Source of the DNA: Rhodanobacter sp. OK091
GTDB taxonomy: Bacteria > Pseudomonadota > Gammaproteobacteria > Xanthomonadales > Rhodanobacteraceae
Length of the DNA stretch: 64,000 nucleotides
Assembly (NCBI RefSeq): GCF_900142825.1
Contig: NZ_FRCH01000003.1
Coordinates: 1-64,000 of the forward strand
Direction: 5' to 3'
Shown: positions 17,580 through 28,603 of the stretch, piece after piece
Position numbering within the stretch: the stretch's first letter is position 1
How the letters are laid out: each line of letters starts with the position of its first letter
The notes under the pieces: model-generated
Database searches by the model: none
The model's input: the letters and a program-made list of their open reading frames with translations, nothing else
Told to the model about the DNA's origin: nothing
Position numbers and translations under genes: made by a program

Positions 17580-18380
17580 ATGCGTATTCCGGTTCGCCAC
17601 GGCCTGTTGGGTCTTGCTCTCGCTGTGGCCACGCTGCCGGTGGTCGCCGCTGGCTCCGCTCAGTTCAAGGACCTGTTGAACAAGGCCAAGTCGTCGATGC
17701 ACGGTTCGAACTCCTCGCTGGGCAGCAACCTGCCTGACAGCGATATCGCCTCCGGCCTCAAGGAGGCACTGGCCAAGGGCACCACCAACGCCATCAACAG
17801 TCTCGGTCGCGACGGCGGTTTCTGGAACAACAGCAAGGTGCGTATTCCGCTGCCCGGAAAACTCGAACAAGCCGGCAAGCTGGCGAAGCAACTGGGGCAG
17901 GGCGCCAAGGTCGACGCGTTCGAGCAGAGCATGAATCGTGCGGCGGAGAAGGCGGTGCCGCAGGTCGCGCAGATATTCGGTGACGCGATCCGCAAGATGA
18001 CGCTCAGCGACGCACGCGGCATCCTTACAGGCGGCGATCACGCGGCCACCGATTTCTTCCGGCGCGTGGCCGGCGACGCGCTGACCGCGCGCATCCATCC
18101 GATCGTGGCCAACGCCACCGACAGTGTCGGGGTCACCCAGAAGTACAAGGCATTCACCTCAGGCAGCGGTGGCGGTGCACTGGGTGGCGCGCTGGGTTCG
18201 CTGGGTTCGCTGGGTGGCCTCAAATCGAACAAGGGCGGCAGCGCGCTGGATCTGGACGACTACGTGACGGCGAAGACGCTGGACGGCCTGTTCACCGAGA
18301 TCGGCGATCAGGAACAGTCGATCCGCCACAATCCCGGCGCGCGCACCACCGATCTGCTGAAGAAGGTGTTCGGCGGCTGA
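17580..18380 (+). CDS. DUF4197 domain-containing exported protein
   Basis: A 266-residue protein starting at ATG 17580 behind aaggag. The signal peptide ends at about residue 24 (LPVVAA). The mature region has the DUF4197 pattern: [61 protein letters not shown] and YDVT-like [28 protein letters not shown] Gly/Leu/Ser repeat ([17 protein letters not shown]) around 195-215 looks like an expanded linker. Periplasmic location is inferred; no function is known for the family. Confidence 0.85.
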   Translation: MRIPVRHGLLGLALAVATLPVVAAGSAQFKDLLNKAKSSMHGSNSSLGSNLPDSDIASGLKEALAKGTTNAINSLGRDGGFWNNSKVRIPLPGKLEQAGKLAKQLGQGAKVDAFEQSMNRAAEKAVPQVAQIFGDAIRKMTLSDARGILTGGDHAATDFFRRVAGDALTARIHPIVANATDSVGVTQKYKAFTSGSGGGALGGALGSLGSLGGLKSNKGGSALDLDDYVTAKTLDGLFTEIGDQEQSIRHNPGARTTDLLKKVFGG

Positions 18381-18516
18381 ACCCGCTCGCGGGTTCGACC
18401 CATCGGTACGAGGTTTTGCCCGGTGCCTTGTCGTTGAAGCGTCGACCAGCGCGCCTTGCATTGGGATCGCATCGGCCACAATTCGTCAGGTAAAGGCATT
18501 CCACCATGAGGCCCAC

Positions 18517-19053
18517 ATGATCCGCGAAATCCTGAAGATGGGCGATCCGCGCCTGCTGCGCATCGCCCCCTTGGTGCCCGCCGCGATGTTGGGCAGCGCG
18601 GAACTGGACGCGTTGATCGCCGACATGTTCGACACCATGCATGACGCCGGGGGCGTCGGTCTTGCCGCGCCGCAGATCGGCGTCGACCTGCAGCTGGTGA
18701 TCTTCGGCTTCGACAGCAACGAGCGTTATCCCGACGCGCCGGCAGTGCCGCGCACCGTCCTGCTCAACCCGGTGATCACGCCGCTGTCGCAGGATATGGA
18801 AGAAGGCTGGGAAGGCTGCCTGTCGGTGCCGGGCCTGCGCGGTTCGGTGAGCCGTTACTCGCTGATCCGCTACGAAGGCATCGACCCGCAGGGCGTGCGC
18901 ATCGAGCGTACTGCCGAAGGCTTCCATGCCCGCGTGGTGCAACACGAATGCGATCACCTGATCGGACGGCTGTATCCCAGCCGCATTACCGATTTCAGCA
19001 AGTTCGGCTACACCGACGTGCTGTTTCCGGGGCAGGACATCGGAGACGACTGA
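18517..19053 (+). CDS. def: Peptide deformylase
   Basis: A 178-residue metal enzyme that removes the N-formyl group from nascent proteins. The three family motifs are present: [15 protein letters not shown] (metal ligand C101) and QHECDH (H143, E144, H147). It lies away from fmt, unlike the main def of many relatives, so it may be a second deformylase. It overlaps the following DUF427 gene by 1 nt (TGATG). Confidence 0.93.
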   Translation: MIREILKMGDPRLLRIAPLVPAAMLGSAELDALIADMFDTMHDAGGVGLAAPQIGVDLQLVIFGFDSNERYPDAPAVPRTVLLNPVITPLSQDMEEGWEGCLSVPGLRGSVSRYSLIRYEGIDPQGVRIERTAEGFHARVVQHECDHLIGRLYPSRITDFSKFGYTDVLFPGQDIGDD

Positions 19054-19334
19054 TGCGCGCGATATGGCAAGGCGTGGTGCTGGCGCAGAGTGACGACACC
19101 GTAGTGGTCGAGGGCAATCATTACTTTCCCGCCGATTCGCTTTGCCGTGAGTACTTCCGTCCCAGCGACCACCACAGCGTTTGTCCATGGAAAGGCACGG
19201 CCAGTTACTACGATGTCATCGTAGGCGGCAACGTCAATGCGCAGGCCGCCTGGTATTACCCGGAACCGAAAGAGGCCGCCGCGCAGATCAAGGGACGCGT
19301 GGCGTTCTGGCGAGGCGTTGACGTGCGGGACTGA
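19053..19334 (+). CDS. DUF427 family protein
   Basis: A 93-residue protein. Family features are VVLAQSDDTVVVEGNHYFPADSL, the HHSVCPWKGTASYYDVIVGG core and the terminal KGRVAFWRGVDV. The start ATG 19053 overlaps the def stop, indicating coupled translation. The fold is a small beta-tent; the function is unknown. Confidence 0.88.
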   Translation: MRAIWQGVVLAQSDDTVVVEGNHYFPADSLCREYFRPSDHHSVCPWKGTASYYDVIVGGNVNAQAAWYYPEPKEAAAQIKGRVAFWRGVDVRD

Positions 19335-19403
19335 TCGCCGCGGTTGCTGCTCGCTCAACACTCGCGGATGATGCGGCACGCCCGACAGAAGGTCTTCACC
19401 GAT

Positions 19404-20601
19404 ATGCCGCCAGCGGTATCAACCATCCAGACGGAAATCCGCTCCGACGCCACCGCCCGCAATCCCGGCATCGACCTGCTGCGCGGACTGGCGATCGTGC
19501 TGGTGGTGCTCAACCATATCGGCCTGCGCATCCCACTGAAAAAAACCGTGCTGGCCGATGTGCTGCCGACGTGGTTGCTGAGCCGGCTGAACTACAACGG
19601 CTACGAAGCGGTGTTCGTGTTCTTCGTGATCTCGGGATTCCTTATCGCAGGCAACGCATTGCGCCGCTGGGGCAGTCTGGAACCGCGCGTTCTATGCGCG
19701 GCGTTTCGCCCGCATCGTGCCGTGCCTGCTGGCGCTGGTGGCCGTACTCAGCGTGCTGCATCTGCTGGCGGTGCCGGACTACACGATCACCCGCGCGGGC
19801 CAGTCGCTGCCGCGCGCGATCATCGCGGCGCTTGGCCTGCACCTGAACTGGTACGAGGGACAGACCGGCTATCTACCGGGCAATTGGGACGTACTGTGGT
19901 CGCTGTCGATCGAGGAGGTGTTCTACCTCGGTTTCCCGCTGGTGTGCCTGCTCACGCGACGGCTCTGGATATTGGTGCCGATGCTGCTGTTGCTCGCGCT
20001 GTCCATGCCGTGGACCCATGCCGCTTTGAGCGGCAACGAGATATGGCAGGAAAAGGCTTATCTGCCGGGCATGGCGGCGATCGCCGTCGGCGTGCTCGGC
20101 GCCTTGTTGGCGTCGCGCTGGACGCCGCCGCGCCGCACGGTCAACCTGCTGAGCTGGCTCGGGGCGCTTGGGCTGGTGGCGGTCATGCTGGACGGCGCCG
20201 CGTTGTGGCATTCGCTGCGTGACGGCTATCTGCTGGTGCTGACTGTGTCGACGCTGTGCCTGCTGCTTGCCAGCCGGCAACGGCCATCACTTGGCCATGG
20301 GCAGCCCATGCGCGGACTGGGCTGGCTGCGCTCGTGGGGACGCCTGAGCTACGAGATCTACCTCAGCCACATGTTCGTGGTGTTTGCGGTGGTGCGGCTG
20401 TTCCGACTCAGCGGCGCCGATTACCGATGGGGCTTGCTGTGGTATCTGCTGGCGCTGCCATCGTGCTGGCTGCTGGGCGCCGCGGTGGAGCGGTGGCTGT
20501 CGACGCCATGCGAGCGCTGGCTGCGTCGCCAGCTGACAACGCCGGCGCGCGCCGAACCGACGGCATTGCATCAAACAACCGCTGAACTCCCGGTAGCGTA
20601 A
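19404..20601 (+). pseudogene. Acyltransferase family 3 membrane protein, frameshifted
   Basis: Two overlapping frames together make one acyltransferase. Frame one, from ATG 19404, has GIDLLRGLAIVLVVLNHIG and AVFVFFVISGFLIAG and reads to about 19685. The next frame then continues NRAFYARRFARIVPCLLALV and runs to 20601 with SIEEVFYLGFPL and LSYEIYLSHMFVV. One extra base near ggaacc at 19679-19684 would explain the break, since removing it restores LDRAFYARRFARI. The enzyme would O-acylate a surface glycan (OafA/NolL type). The shift may be a true mutation or a sequencing error. Confidence 0.75.
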
Positions 20602-20638
20602 GCTGCACGAGGGCGGCTATCCGCCCGGGAGAAGTTCG

Positions 20639-20893
20639 GTGAAGAAAGAAGATGAAACGCACATGCAGATTGTTTCTGCGGATATCAGTTCGGAATCGCT
20701 CACCGGCATGGTGATTTTCCGGCCGCATTGCGTATCGCGTGCGGGTCGCAACCTGTCCGAAACCAAGACGGGAAACTGGTACGCCCTGCGGCCGGCCGAA
20801 GTGCGCAGCTTTGCGCGCGCATTGCTGGATGCGGCCGACGCGCTGGACCTGAAGGCGAAGATGCTGCAGGCGGCGAAGATGGCCGCAGGCTGA
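20639..20893 (+). CDS. Small hypothetical protein
   Basis: An 84-residue product from GTG 20639, with ggagaag about 5 bases upstream. An alternative ATG at 20663 would give 76 residues. The sequence has a beta-like N-terminal half (MVIFRPHCVSRAGR, NWYALRPAEV) and a helical Ala/Leu-rich C-terminus (FARALLDAADALDLKAKMLQAAKMA). No family was recognised. Confidence 0.6.
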   Translation: MKKEDETHMQIVSADISSESLTGMVIFRPHCVSRAGRNLSETKTGNWYALRPAEVRSFARALLDAADALDLKAKMLQAAKMAAG

Positions 20894-20927
20894 CAATCTG
20901 TTCGCGCCCGGCTGGCGCATCATGCGT

Positions 20928-21746
20928 TCAGCCGTGCCGGTACCGATTGATCGTGTCACGCAGTTCCTGCGTGGCGGTACGTGCGGCCTCGGCAAAATTC
21001 TCGCCGTTGCCGGCATACAGAATCGCTCGCGAGGAGCTGATCAGCAGGCCACTGCCGTTGCTGTTGCGACCGTTGCGCACGACCGCCTCGACATCGCCGC
21101 CCTGAGCGCCGATGCCGGGCACCAGCAACGGCATCTCGCCGACCAGTGCGCGCACTTCGCCCAGTTGTTCGGGCCAGGTCGCGCCGGTGACCAGCGCACA
21201 GTTGCCATGGGTGTTCCAGTCGCGCGCGATGATCTGCGCCACGTGCTGGTACAGCGGCTTGCCACCCACGTCGAGATCCTGCAGGTCGGCGGCGCCCGGG
21301 TTGGAGGTGTGGCACAGCAGGATCACGCCCTTGTCGGCGCGATCGAGGAACGGTTGCACCGAGTCGCGACCGAGATAGGGGTTCAGCGTCACGGCATCCG
21401 CGCCGTAGCGATCGAAGGCTTCGGTGACGTAATGCTGCGCGGTGCTGCCGATGTCGCCGCGCTTGGCGTCGAGGATCACCGGCACGCCGGGATGTTGCTG
21501 GTGGATATGTGCGATCAGGCGTTCCAGCGCGTCTTCCGCGCGCAGCGCGGCGAAGTGCGCGATCTGCGGCTTGAACGTGCAAACCAGATCGGCGGTGGCG
21601 TCGACGATCGCGCGGCAGAATTCAAACACCGCATCCGGCTTGCCGCGCAGATGAGCGGGGAATTTAGCCGGTTCCGGATCGAGGCCGACGCAGACCAGCG
21701 AGTCGTTGCGGGCCCAGGCTTGCTGCAGTGACTGCATGAAATGCAT
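20928..21746 (-). CDS. pyrF: Orotidine 5'-phosphate decarboxylase (type 2)
   Basis: A 272-residue enzyme for the last step of UMP synthesis. The signature [18 protein letters not shown] holds the catalytic Asp-x-Lys-xx-Asp array, and the long form with [13 protein letters not shown] at the N-terminus is the type-2 subfamily. The start is ATG 21746 ([11 protein letters not shown]) with cggag about 8 bases upstream. The longer frame to 21830 reads into a palindromic repeat and was rejected. Confidence 0.93.
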   Translation of the reverse strand: MHFMQSLQQAWARNDSLVCVGLDPEPAKFPAHLRGKPDAVFEFCRAIVDATADLVCTFKPQIAHFAALRAEDALERLIAHIHQQHPGVPVILDAKRGDIGSTAQHYVTEAFDRYGADAVTLNPYLGRDSVQPFLDRADKGVILLCHTSNPGAADLQDLDVGGKPLYQHVAQIIARDWNTHGNCALVTGATWPEQLGEVRALVGEMPLLVPGIGAQGGDVEAVVRNGRNSNGSGLLISSSRAILYAGNGENFAEAARTATQELRDTINRYRHG

Positions 21747-21760
21747 CGGTGTCTCCGGTT

Positions 21761-21856
21761 GAGAAGTGAGCGAAGAGGAGTGAGGAGTGAGAGAAAGCCG
21801 GTTCGCCCATGCCTTCCTCTCTTTTCTCACTTCTCCCCACTCACTCCTGCTTTCAG
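21761..21856. repeat. Purine/pyrimidine palindromic element, copy A
   Basis: A purine-rich arm (gaagtgagcgaagaggagtg and on) is followed, after a loop near gccggttcgcccatgcc, by a pyrimidine-rich arm (cctctcttttctcacttctc and on) that pairs with it imperfectly. It is the same family as 34969-35040. Confidence 0.7.
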
Positions 21857-23520
21857 GCCAGCTTCTTGTACTTCACCCGGTGCGGCTTCGCGCCTTCCTC
21901 GCCGAGGCGGCGCTTCTTGTCGGCCTCGTACTCGTTGTAGTTGCCGGGGAAGAACTCGACGTGCGAATCGCCTTCGAACGCGATGATGTGGGTCGCGACG
22001 CGGTCGAGGAACCAGCGGTCATGCGAGATCACCATCACGCAGCCGGGGAATTCCAGCATCGCGTCTTCCAGTGCGCGCAGCGTCTCCACGTCCAGATCGT
22101 TGGACGGCTCATCGAGCAGCAGCACGTTGCCGCCCTGCATCAAGGTCTTGGCCAGATGCAGACGGCCGCGCTCACCACCGGACAGGCTGCCCACCAGCTT
22201 CTGCTGGTCGGTGCCCTTGAAGTTGAAACGGCCGATGTACGCGCGCGACTGCAGTTCGTAGCGGCCGATGGTGATGATGTCGGCGCCGCCGGAAACTTCC
22301 TGCCACACGTTCTTCTTCGGATCGAGGTTGTCGCGCGACTGGTCGACATAGGCCAGCTGCACGGTATGGCCGCGCTTCACTTCGCCCTCGTCCGGCTGCT
22401 CGACACCGGTGATCAGCTTCATCAAGGTGGATTTGCCGGCGCCGTTCGGTCCGATCACGCCCACGATCGCGCCCGGCGGCATCTTGAACGACAGATCGTC
22501 GATAAGCAGGCGGTCGCCGAACGACTTGCTGACGTTCTTGAACTCGATCACTTCCTGGCCCAGCCGCTCGCCCGGCGGGATATACAGTTCGTTGGTCTCG
22601 TTGCGCTTCTGGTACTCGACCGAGTTCAGTTCCTCGAAGCGGTTGATGCGCGCCTTGCCCTTGGACTGGCGGCCCTTGGCGGCCGAACGCACCCACTCCA
22701 GCTCGCGTGCGAGTGCTTTCTGGCGGCCCTTCTCGGCGGCCTCTTCGCGAGCCAGGCGCTCGCCCTTCTGCTCCAGCCACTCGGTGTAATTGCCCTTCCA
22801 CGGAATGCCGCGGCCGCGATCGAGCTCGAGAATCCACTCGGCCGCGTTGTCGAGGAAGTAGCGGTCATGGGTGACCGCGACGACGGTGCCCGGATAGTCG
22901 TGCAGGAACTGCTCCAGCCAGTCGACGGATTCGGCGTCCAGATGGTTGGTCGGTTCGTCCAGCAGCAGCATGTCCGGCTTGGACAGCAGCAGGCGGCACA
23001 GCGCCACGCGGCGCTTCTCGCCACCGGACAATGGACCGATCTTGGCGTCCCACGGCGGCAGGCGCAGCGCGTCGGCGGCCACTTCGAGCTGCCGCTCCAG
23101 CGCGTGCGCATCGTTGGCGGCGAGCAGGTTTTCCAGCTTCTGCTGCTCCGTGGCGAGCTTGTCGAAGTCGGCGCCTTCCTCGGCGTACGCGGCATAGATC
23201 TCATCGAGACGCTTCTGCGCATCGAGGATCTCGGCCACGCCTTCCTCGACCACTTCGCGCACGGTCTTTTCGGGATCCAGATGCGGCTCCTGCGCCAGGT
23301 AGCCGATCTTGGTGCCGGGCTGCGCGCGTGCCTCGCCCTGGAAGTCGGTATCCACGCCGGCCATGATCTTCAGCACGGTGGACTTGCCCGCGCCGTTGAC
23401 GCCGAGCAGGCCGATCTTGGCGCCCGGGAAGAAGGACAGCGAGATGTCCTTGATGATCTGGCGTTTGGGCGGGACGATCTTGCTGACCCCGTTCATGGTG
23501 TAGATGTATTGCGAACTCAT
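21853..23520 (-). CDS. ettA: Energy-dependent translational throttle protein EttA (ABC-F)
   Basis: A 555-residue soluble ABC-F ATPase, the same length as E. coli EttA. There are two nucleotide-binding domains, with Walker A motifs GVNGAGKST and GPNGAGKST and signatures [17 protein letters not shown] and [15 protein letters not shown]. Between them is the arm/linker with KERLAREE-like charged helices. It binds the ribosomal E site and gates initiation-to-elongation according to ADP/ATP. The start at 23520 ([14 protein letters not shown]) has an aggctcc/cggagg ribosome site. Confidence 0.95.
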   Translation of the reverse strand: MSSQYIYTMNGVSKIVPPKRQIIKDISLSFFPGAKIGLLGVNGAGKSTVLKIMAGVDTDFQGEARAQPGTKIGYLAQEPHLDPEKTVREVVEEGVAEILDAQKRLDEIYAAYAEEGADFDKLATEQQKLENLLAANDAHALERQLEVAADALRLPPWDAKIGPLSGGEKRRVALCRLLLSKPDMLLLDEPTNHLDAESVDWLEQFLHDYPGTVVAVTHDRYFLDNAAEWILELDRGRGIPWKGNYTEWLEQKGERLAREEAAEKGRQKALARELEWVRSAAKGRQSKGKARINRFEELNSVEYQKRNETNELYIPPGERLGQEVIEFKNVSKSFGDRLLIDDLSFKMPPGAIVGVIGPNGAGKSTLMKLITGVEQPDEGEVKRGHTVQLAYVDQSRDNLDPKKNVWQEVSGGADIITIGRYELQSRAYIGRFNFKGTDQQKLVGSLSGGERGRLHLAKTLMQGGNVLLLDEPSNDLDVETLRALEDAMLEFPGCVMVISHDRWFLDRVATHIIAFEGDSHVEFFPGNYNEYEADKKRRLGEEGAKPHRVKYKKLA

Positions 23521-23628
23521 GGAGCCTCCGAAGGCGTGCGTCGCGCCGCCTGATGAGGCTGGCACTGGAAAGGCAATTCGCCAAACCGCGCATTATAGCG
23601 GCTGCGCAAGGCGCCGGTGCTGTGGCCT

Positions 23629-24279
23629 TCAGTCCGGGCGCACGGTCTTGCGGCGCGTTCCGGACGCAACTGCGGGCATCTGGCCTGCCGGAGCGGGGGC
23701 GGCCGCCAGGCCAGTCAGCAGCAGGTCGAGCAGCTGCGCAAACGCGGCGTCCTCGCCTGGGTCGGCCCACAGGTGCGCCATGCCGGGGTAGTGGAAGCGC
23801 GAAGTGGCGTCGAAAATCGCTTTTGCGGTGGCGGCAGGGTCGACCTGGCGAAAGTCGCCGCTCTTGATACCGGCGGCGACGATGGTCGCCAACTGTTGCA
23901 TCAGGTGATCGACGTGCTCGCCGATCACTTCGCGCGCATCGGCGGCCAGCGCGCTATAGGTGGCGAACAGTTCCGGGTCGCCCAGCACCTTGTCGCGCTT
24001 TGCTTCGCGCAGCGCGCTGAGCCAGTTGCGCAACCGCGTCGGCGGCGAGGAGCGCGCGGCCGTGATGGCCCGCAGCGGCGCCATCATCCGTTCGAGCCAG
24101 ACCCGCAGCACGGCATCGCGCAGCGCCGCCTTGCTGGCGAAATGGCGATACACGCTGCCATGGCTGACGCCAAGCGCCTGCGCCACGTCGACCACGGTCG
24201 CCTTGCCTGGCCCGTAACGGCGAAGCACATCCTCGGCGGCGGCGAGGATGCGTTCGGGAGTGAGTACGGAGTCGTTCAT
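23629..24279 (-). CDS. TetR/AcrR family regulator
   Basis: A 216-residue repressor. The N-terminal HTH spans about 8-55 (RILAAAEDVLRRYGPGKATVVDVAQALGVSHGSVYRHFASKAALRDAV). The C-terminal ligand/dimer domain resembles the group found with NAD(P)-binding reductases. The start overlaps the stop of the upstream NmrA-like gene by 4 nt (ATGA), so the two are an operon. The regulator may control this operon and the neighbouring aldo/keto reductase; the operator candidate at 26264-26289 is inference. Confidence 0.88.
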   Translation of the reverse strand: MNDSVLTPERILAAAEDVLRRYGPGKATVVDVAQALGVSHGSVYRHFASKAALRDAVLRVWLERMMAPLRAITAARSSPPTRLRNWLSALREAKRDKVLGDPELFATYSALAADAREVIGEHVDHLMQQLATIVAAGIKSGDFRQVDPAATAKAIFDATSRFHYPGMAHLWADPGEDAAFAQLLDLLLTGLAAAPAPAGQMPAVASGTRRKTVRPD

Positions 24280-25172
24280 GCCGCCGATTCAACCACGCCA
24301 TACCCGGCGCTGACGAGTTCATCGGCCACGTAGCCCAACGGGATGCGGCCCAACACGTGCTCTGTGGTGCCGCCCGCGAAGGCGACCCAGCCGCTGTTGA
24401 TGCCGTCCAGCATGGTGATGCGCGGGGCGGTACGATCGGCTGGCATGCCTTCGCTGCGGAAGCGGGCCGCCCATTGCTCACGTGGTACCGCCGTCACCTC
24501 GACATCTTGCTCGAGCACCGCGGCCAGTGCCTGGGCCATGTCCAGCGGGCTGTAGCGCCGAGGGCCTTCCACTTCGATCACGCGGCGGCCGAACCACGTT
24601 TCCATCAGCGTCCATGCGATGGTGCGGCCGATGTCGTCGGTGGCGACCATCGGTATCGCACGATCGAGCGGGTGCAGGTAGCTGGCGAGGCGGCCCTCGT
24701 CCTGGGCCAGCGCCACGTCCCGATGGATGTTCTCCATGAACCACGCGGCACGGACATGGGCGCGCGGCAGGGGCAGCGCGTCGAGTGCGTTTTCCAGCAA
24801 GTGCAGCTGGGTGATCAGGCCCAACCCATGGCTGTGTTGGGCGCCGATGGACGAGAGTGCGACCACTTTTGGCGGCTGCGCCTGTCGAAGTGCGGCGGCC
24901 AGTGTCTGCAGCAGTGCGCGTGCTTCGGCGAAATCCGGGCTGGGCGCGAAGTTGGCCGGCAGCATGACGAACACGCCGTCGACGCCGCTGAACGCGGCGG
25001 CCAATGCTTTTGCATCAGACCATTCGGCGATGGCGATGTCGGCGCCACGTGCGGCCCAGGACGCCGCCTTTGCCTTATCGCGCACGATGGCGCGAACGCG
25101 CTGGCCGTTGTCCAGCAGATGCCTGGCCGCAGCGCCGCCGACCTGGCCGGTTATGCCCATGATGGCGTACAT
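24276..25172 (-). CDS. NmrA-like NAD(P)-binding protein
   Basis: A 298-residue Rossmann-fold protein. The N-terminus YAIMGITGQVGGAAARHLLDNG is the NAD(P)-binding GxTGxxG motif, and the middle has ALSSIGAQHSHGLG and AWFMENI as in QorB/NmrA-type quinone reductases and redox sensors. ATG 25172 (MYAIMG) is preceded by gagg; the upstream open frame is not protein-like. It is coupled to the downstream TetR gene. Confidence 0.85.
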   Translation of the reverse strand: MYAIMGITGQVGGAAARHLLDNGQRVRAIVRDKAKAASWAARGADIAIAEWSDAKALAAAFSGVDGVFVMLPANFAPSPDFAEARALLQTLAAALRQAQPPKVVALSSIGAQHSHGLGLITQLHLLENALDALPLPRAHVRAAWFMENIHRDVALAQDEGRLASYLHPLDRAIPMVATDDIGRTIAWTLMETWFGRRVIEVEGPRRYSPLDMAQALAAVLEQDVEVTAVPREQWAARFRSEGMPADRTAPRITMLDGINSGWVAFAGGTTEHVLGRIPLGYVADELVSAGYGVVESAA

Positions 25173-25213
25173 GTGGTTTTCCTCGGGTGAGAGTCGGGGA
25201 GGGGCGATGGGAT

Positions 25214-26218
25214 TCAGCGCGCGTCGCGTTCGCTGTCGAGCATCGCCATCTGTTGTGCGGCGTAGCGATCGCCTGCCGCCGCGCCCGGCGGTACGGCGCG
25301 TTCGATGGCGGCGAGGTCGTCGGCGGTCAGCGTGACGTCCAGGGCTGCCAGCGCTTCGCTCAGTCGCTCCGGCGTACGGGCGCCGACCAGCGGCACGATG
25401 TCGTCGCCGCGCGCGAGCACCCAGGCGATCGCCAGCTGCGCCACGCTGACCCCGCGTGCTTCGGCGAGCTGGCGCAGCAACTCGACCAGGGCCAGGTTGC
25501 GTTCGAGGTTGTCGCCCTGGAAGCGTGGGCTGTGCTGGCGGAAGTCGCGTGCGTCGCCGCCGCGATCCTTCGCCCAGTGGCCGCTGATCAGCCCACGCGA
25601 AAGCACACCGTAGGCGGTGATGGCGATGCCCAGCTCGCGGCAAGCCGGCAGGATCGCATCCTCGATGCCGCGCGAGATCAGCGAGTATTCGATCTGCAGG
25701 TCGGCGACCGGCAGCACGCCGTGCGCGCGGCGAATCGTCTCCACGCCCACTTCGGACAGGCCGAGTTGGCGCACATAGCCGGCCTGGACGAGTTCGGCGA
25801 TCGCGCCGACGGTGTCTTCGATCGGCACGTTCGGGTCCAGCCGGGCGGGGCGGTAGACGTCGATATAGTCGGTGCGCAGGCGCTTCAGCGAATAGGCCAG
25901 CGCGGTCTTGAGCGCCGCTGGACGTGCGTCGTAGCCCAGCCAGGCGCCGTCCGGGCCACGCTGCGCGCCGAACTTCACACTGAGCTGGTAGCTCGCGCGC
26001 GGACGCCCGGCCAGCGCCTCGCCCAGCAGCAGTTCGTTGTCGCCCATGCCGTAGAAGTCGCCGGTGTCGAGCAGGGTCACTCCGGCATCCAGCGCGGCAT
26101 GCACGGTGGCGATGCCCGTATTGCGGTCGGCCTTGCCATAGAGATCGGACATGCCCATGCAGCCGAGGCCTAGGGCGGAAACTTGCGGGCCGTTATGACC
26201 AAGAATTCGACGTTTCAT
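25214..26218 (-). CDS. Aldo/keto reductase
   Basis: A 334-residue TIM-barrel NADPH reductase of the AKR11/13-like group (YakC/IolS type). Motifs are LGLGCMGMSDLYG, LLDTGDFYGMGDNELLLGEAL (catalytic Asp and Tyr), the Lys in SVKFGAQRG, and a C-terminal cofactor loop IVPLVGARTPERLSEAL. The start at 26218 (MKRRILGHNG) follows the family. It is probably co-regulated with the downstream NmrA-like and TetR genes. The physiological carbonyl substrate is unknown. Confidence 0.9.
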   Translation of the reverse strand: MKRRILGHNGPQVSALGLGCMGMSDLYGKADRNTGIATVHAALDAGVTLLDTGDFYGMGDNELLLGEALAGRPRASYQLSVKFGAQRGPDGAWLGYDARPAALKTALAYSLKRLRTDYIDVYRPARLDPNVPIEDTVGAIAELVQAGYVRQLGLSEVGVETIRRAHGVLPVADLQIEYSLISRGIEDAILPACRELGIAITAYGVLSRGLISGHWAKDRGGDARDFRQHSPRFQGDNLERNLALVELLRQLAEARGVSVAQLAIAWVLARGDDIVPLVGARTPERLSEALAALDVTLTADDLAAIERAVPPGAAAGDRYAAQQMAMLDSERDAR

Positions 26219-26263
26219 CGTGGAAGGTCCCGTGGGGTGATGGGCGAGAAGTATGATGTATTG

Positions 26264-26289
26264 AATGACAGATTTCAAATATTGTCATT
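26264..26289. promoter_or_regulatory. Candidate operator, 7-bp inverted repeat
   Basis: AATGACA at 26264-26270 and TGTCATT at 26283-26289 are exact inverted copies with 12 AT-rich bases between. It lies 46 bp upstream of the aldo/keto reductase start, in the only AT-rich stretch of the area, and on the other side about 110 bp before the DUF817 gene. A TetR or LysR dimer site is plausible. Confidence 0.5.
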
Positions 26290-26400
26290 TTAGTAATTAA
26301 ATGCGGACTGGCGAGTGCCCGCCTATTGCCCTGCCGTCGCACGGCCCCTGCCACATGGGCGGTCGATCTTCGGCTGTCATCCGGCAAAGGGGTCGTACGC

Positions 26401-27339
26401 ATGGAAACGGGTATCGCGACGATGCGCTGGCGGCGCCTGACCGTGCTTGATCGCTGGCTGGCCAGGCGGCTACGGCCGCACGGGCGTTTCGCGGTGTTCG
26501 TCCATGAGTTTGTCTGTTTCGGACTGAAGCAGGCCTCGGCCTGCCTGTTCGGAGGACTGATGGTGGCGCTGATACTGGCCAGCTGGCGCTGGTATCCAGC
26601 CGATGCGGCCTGGGCACGCTATGACTTTCTCACTGTGGCCGCGCTGGCGATCCAACTGGTACTACTCGGCATGCGGCTGGAAAGCCTGGAAGAGGCGAAG
26701 GTGATCTTGCTGTTCCATGTCGTTGGCACGGTGATGGAGCTGTTCAAGACGTCGGTCGGTTCTTGGGTCTATCCCGAGGCGTCGTTGCTGCGCCTGGGCG
26801 GCGTGCCGCTGTTCAGCGGCTTCATGTATGCCTCGATTGGCAGCTATATCGCGCGGGCATGGCGGTTGTTCGATTTCCGTTTCACCCACCATCCGCCTTT
26901 CGCCGCCACGCTGGTGCTGGCGGGGGGCATCTACACCAATTTCTTCACGCACCACTATCTGCCGGACATCCGCTGGCTGCTATTCGCCGTGCTGGCGTGG
27001 TTGTTCGGGTCCTGCCAGGTGCATTACCGGATTCGCCGTGTGCATCGGCGAATGCCGCTGCTGCTGGGTTTCGTGCTGGTGGCGTCGTTTATCTGGCTGG
27101 CCGAGAACGCCGGCACGCTGGGCAAGGCCTGGCTGTATCCGGCCCAGCGTCATGGCTGGCATATGGTGCCGCTGGGGAAGCTGGGAGCATGGCTGCTGCT
27201 GATGGTGATCAGCTACGTGATGGTGTCGGCGTTGTATCGGCGGGTGGCGGTCACCCCGGGCGGACGCTCACCGGTGGCCGGAAATGCCCGTCGGAGCTAC
27301 ACTTTCGCTCTTGCCCACCCGCCACTTCACGAGGTCAGA
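26401..27339 (+). CDS. DUF817 family membrane protein, no stop before glyA
   Basis: From ATG 26401 (aaagggg about 10 bases upstream) the frame encodes seven to eight hydrophobic segments with the DUF817 pattern: [72 protein letters not shown] and [16 protein letters not shown]. The family part ends near 27240. The frame has no stop after it and continues unbroken through glyA to 28593, giving a potential 731-residue fusion. The end given here is the base before the glyA start. A lost stop, a sequencing error or true readthrough are all possible. Confidence 0.75.
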
Positions 27340-28593
<1,254 letters not shown>

Positions 28594-28603
28594 GTCTGCC
28601 CGC

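Noticed and set aside
15320..17632. 770-codon minus-strand frame overlapping cstA in another frame
   Set aside because: cstA in the neighbouring frame has all family motifs and a ribosome site; this frame is Arg/Ala-rich and featureless.
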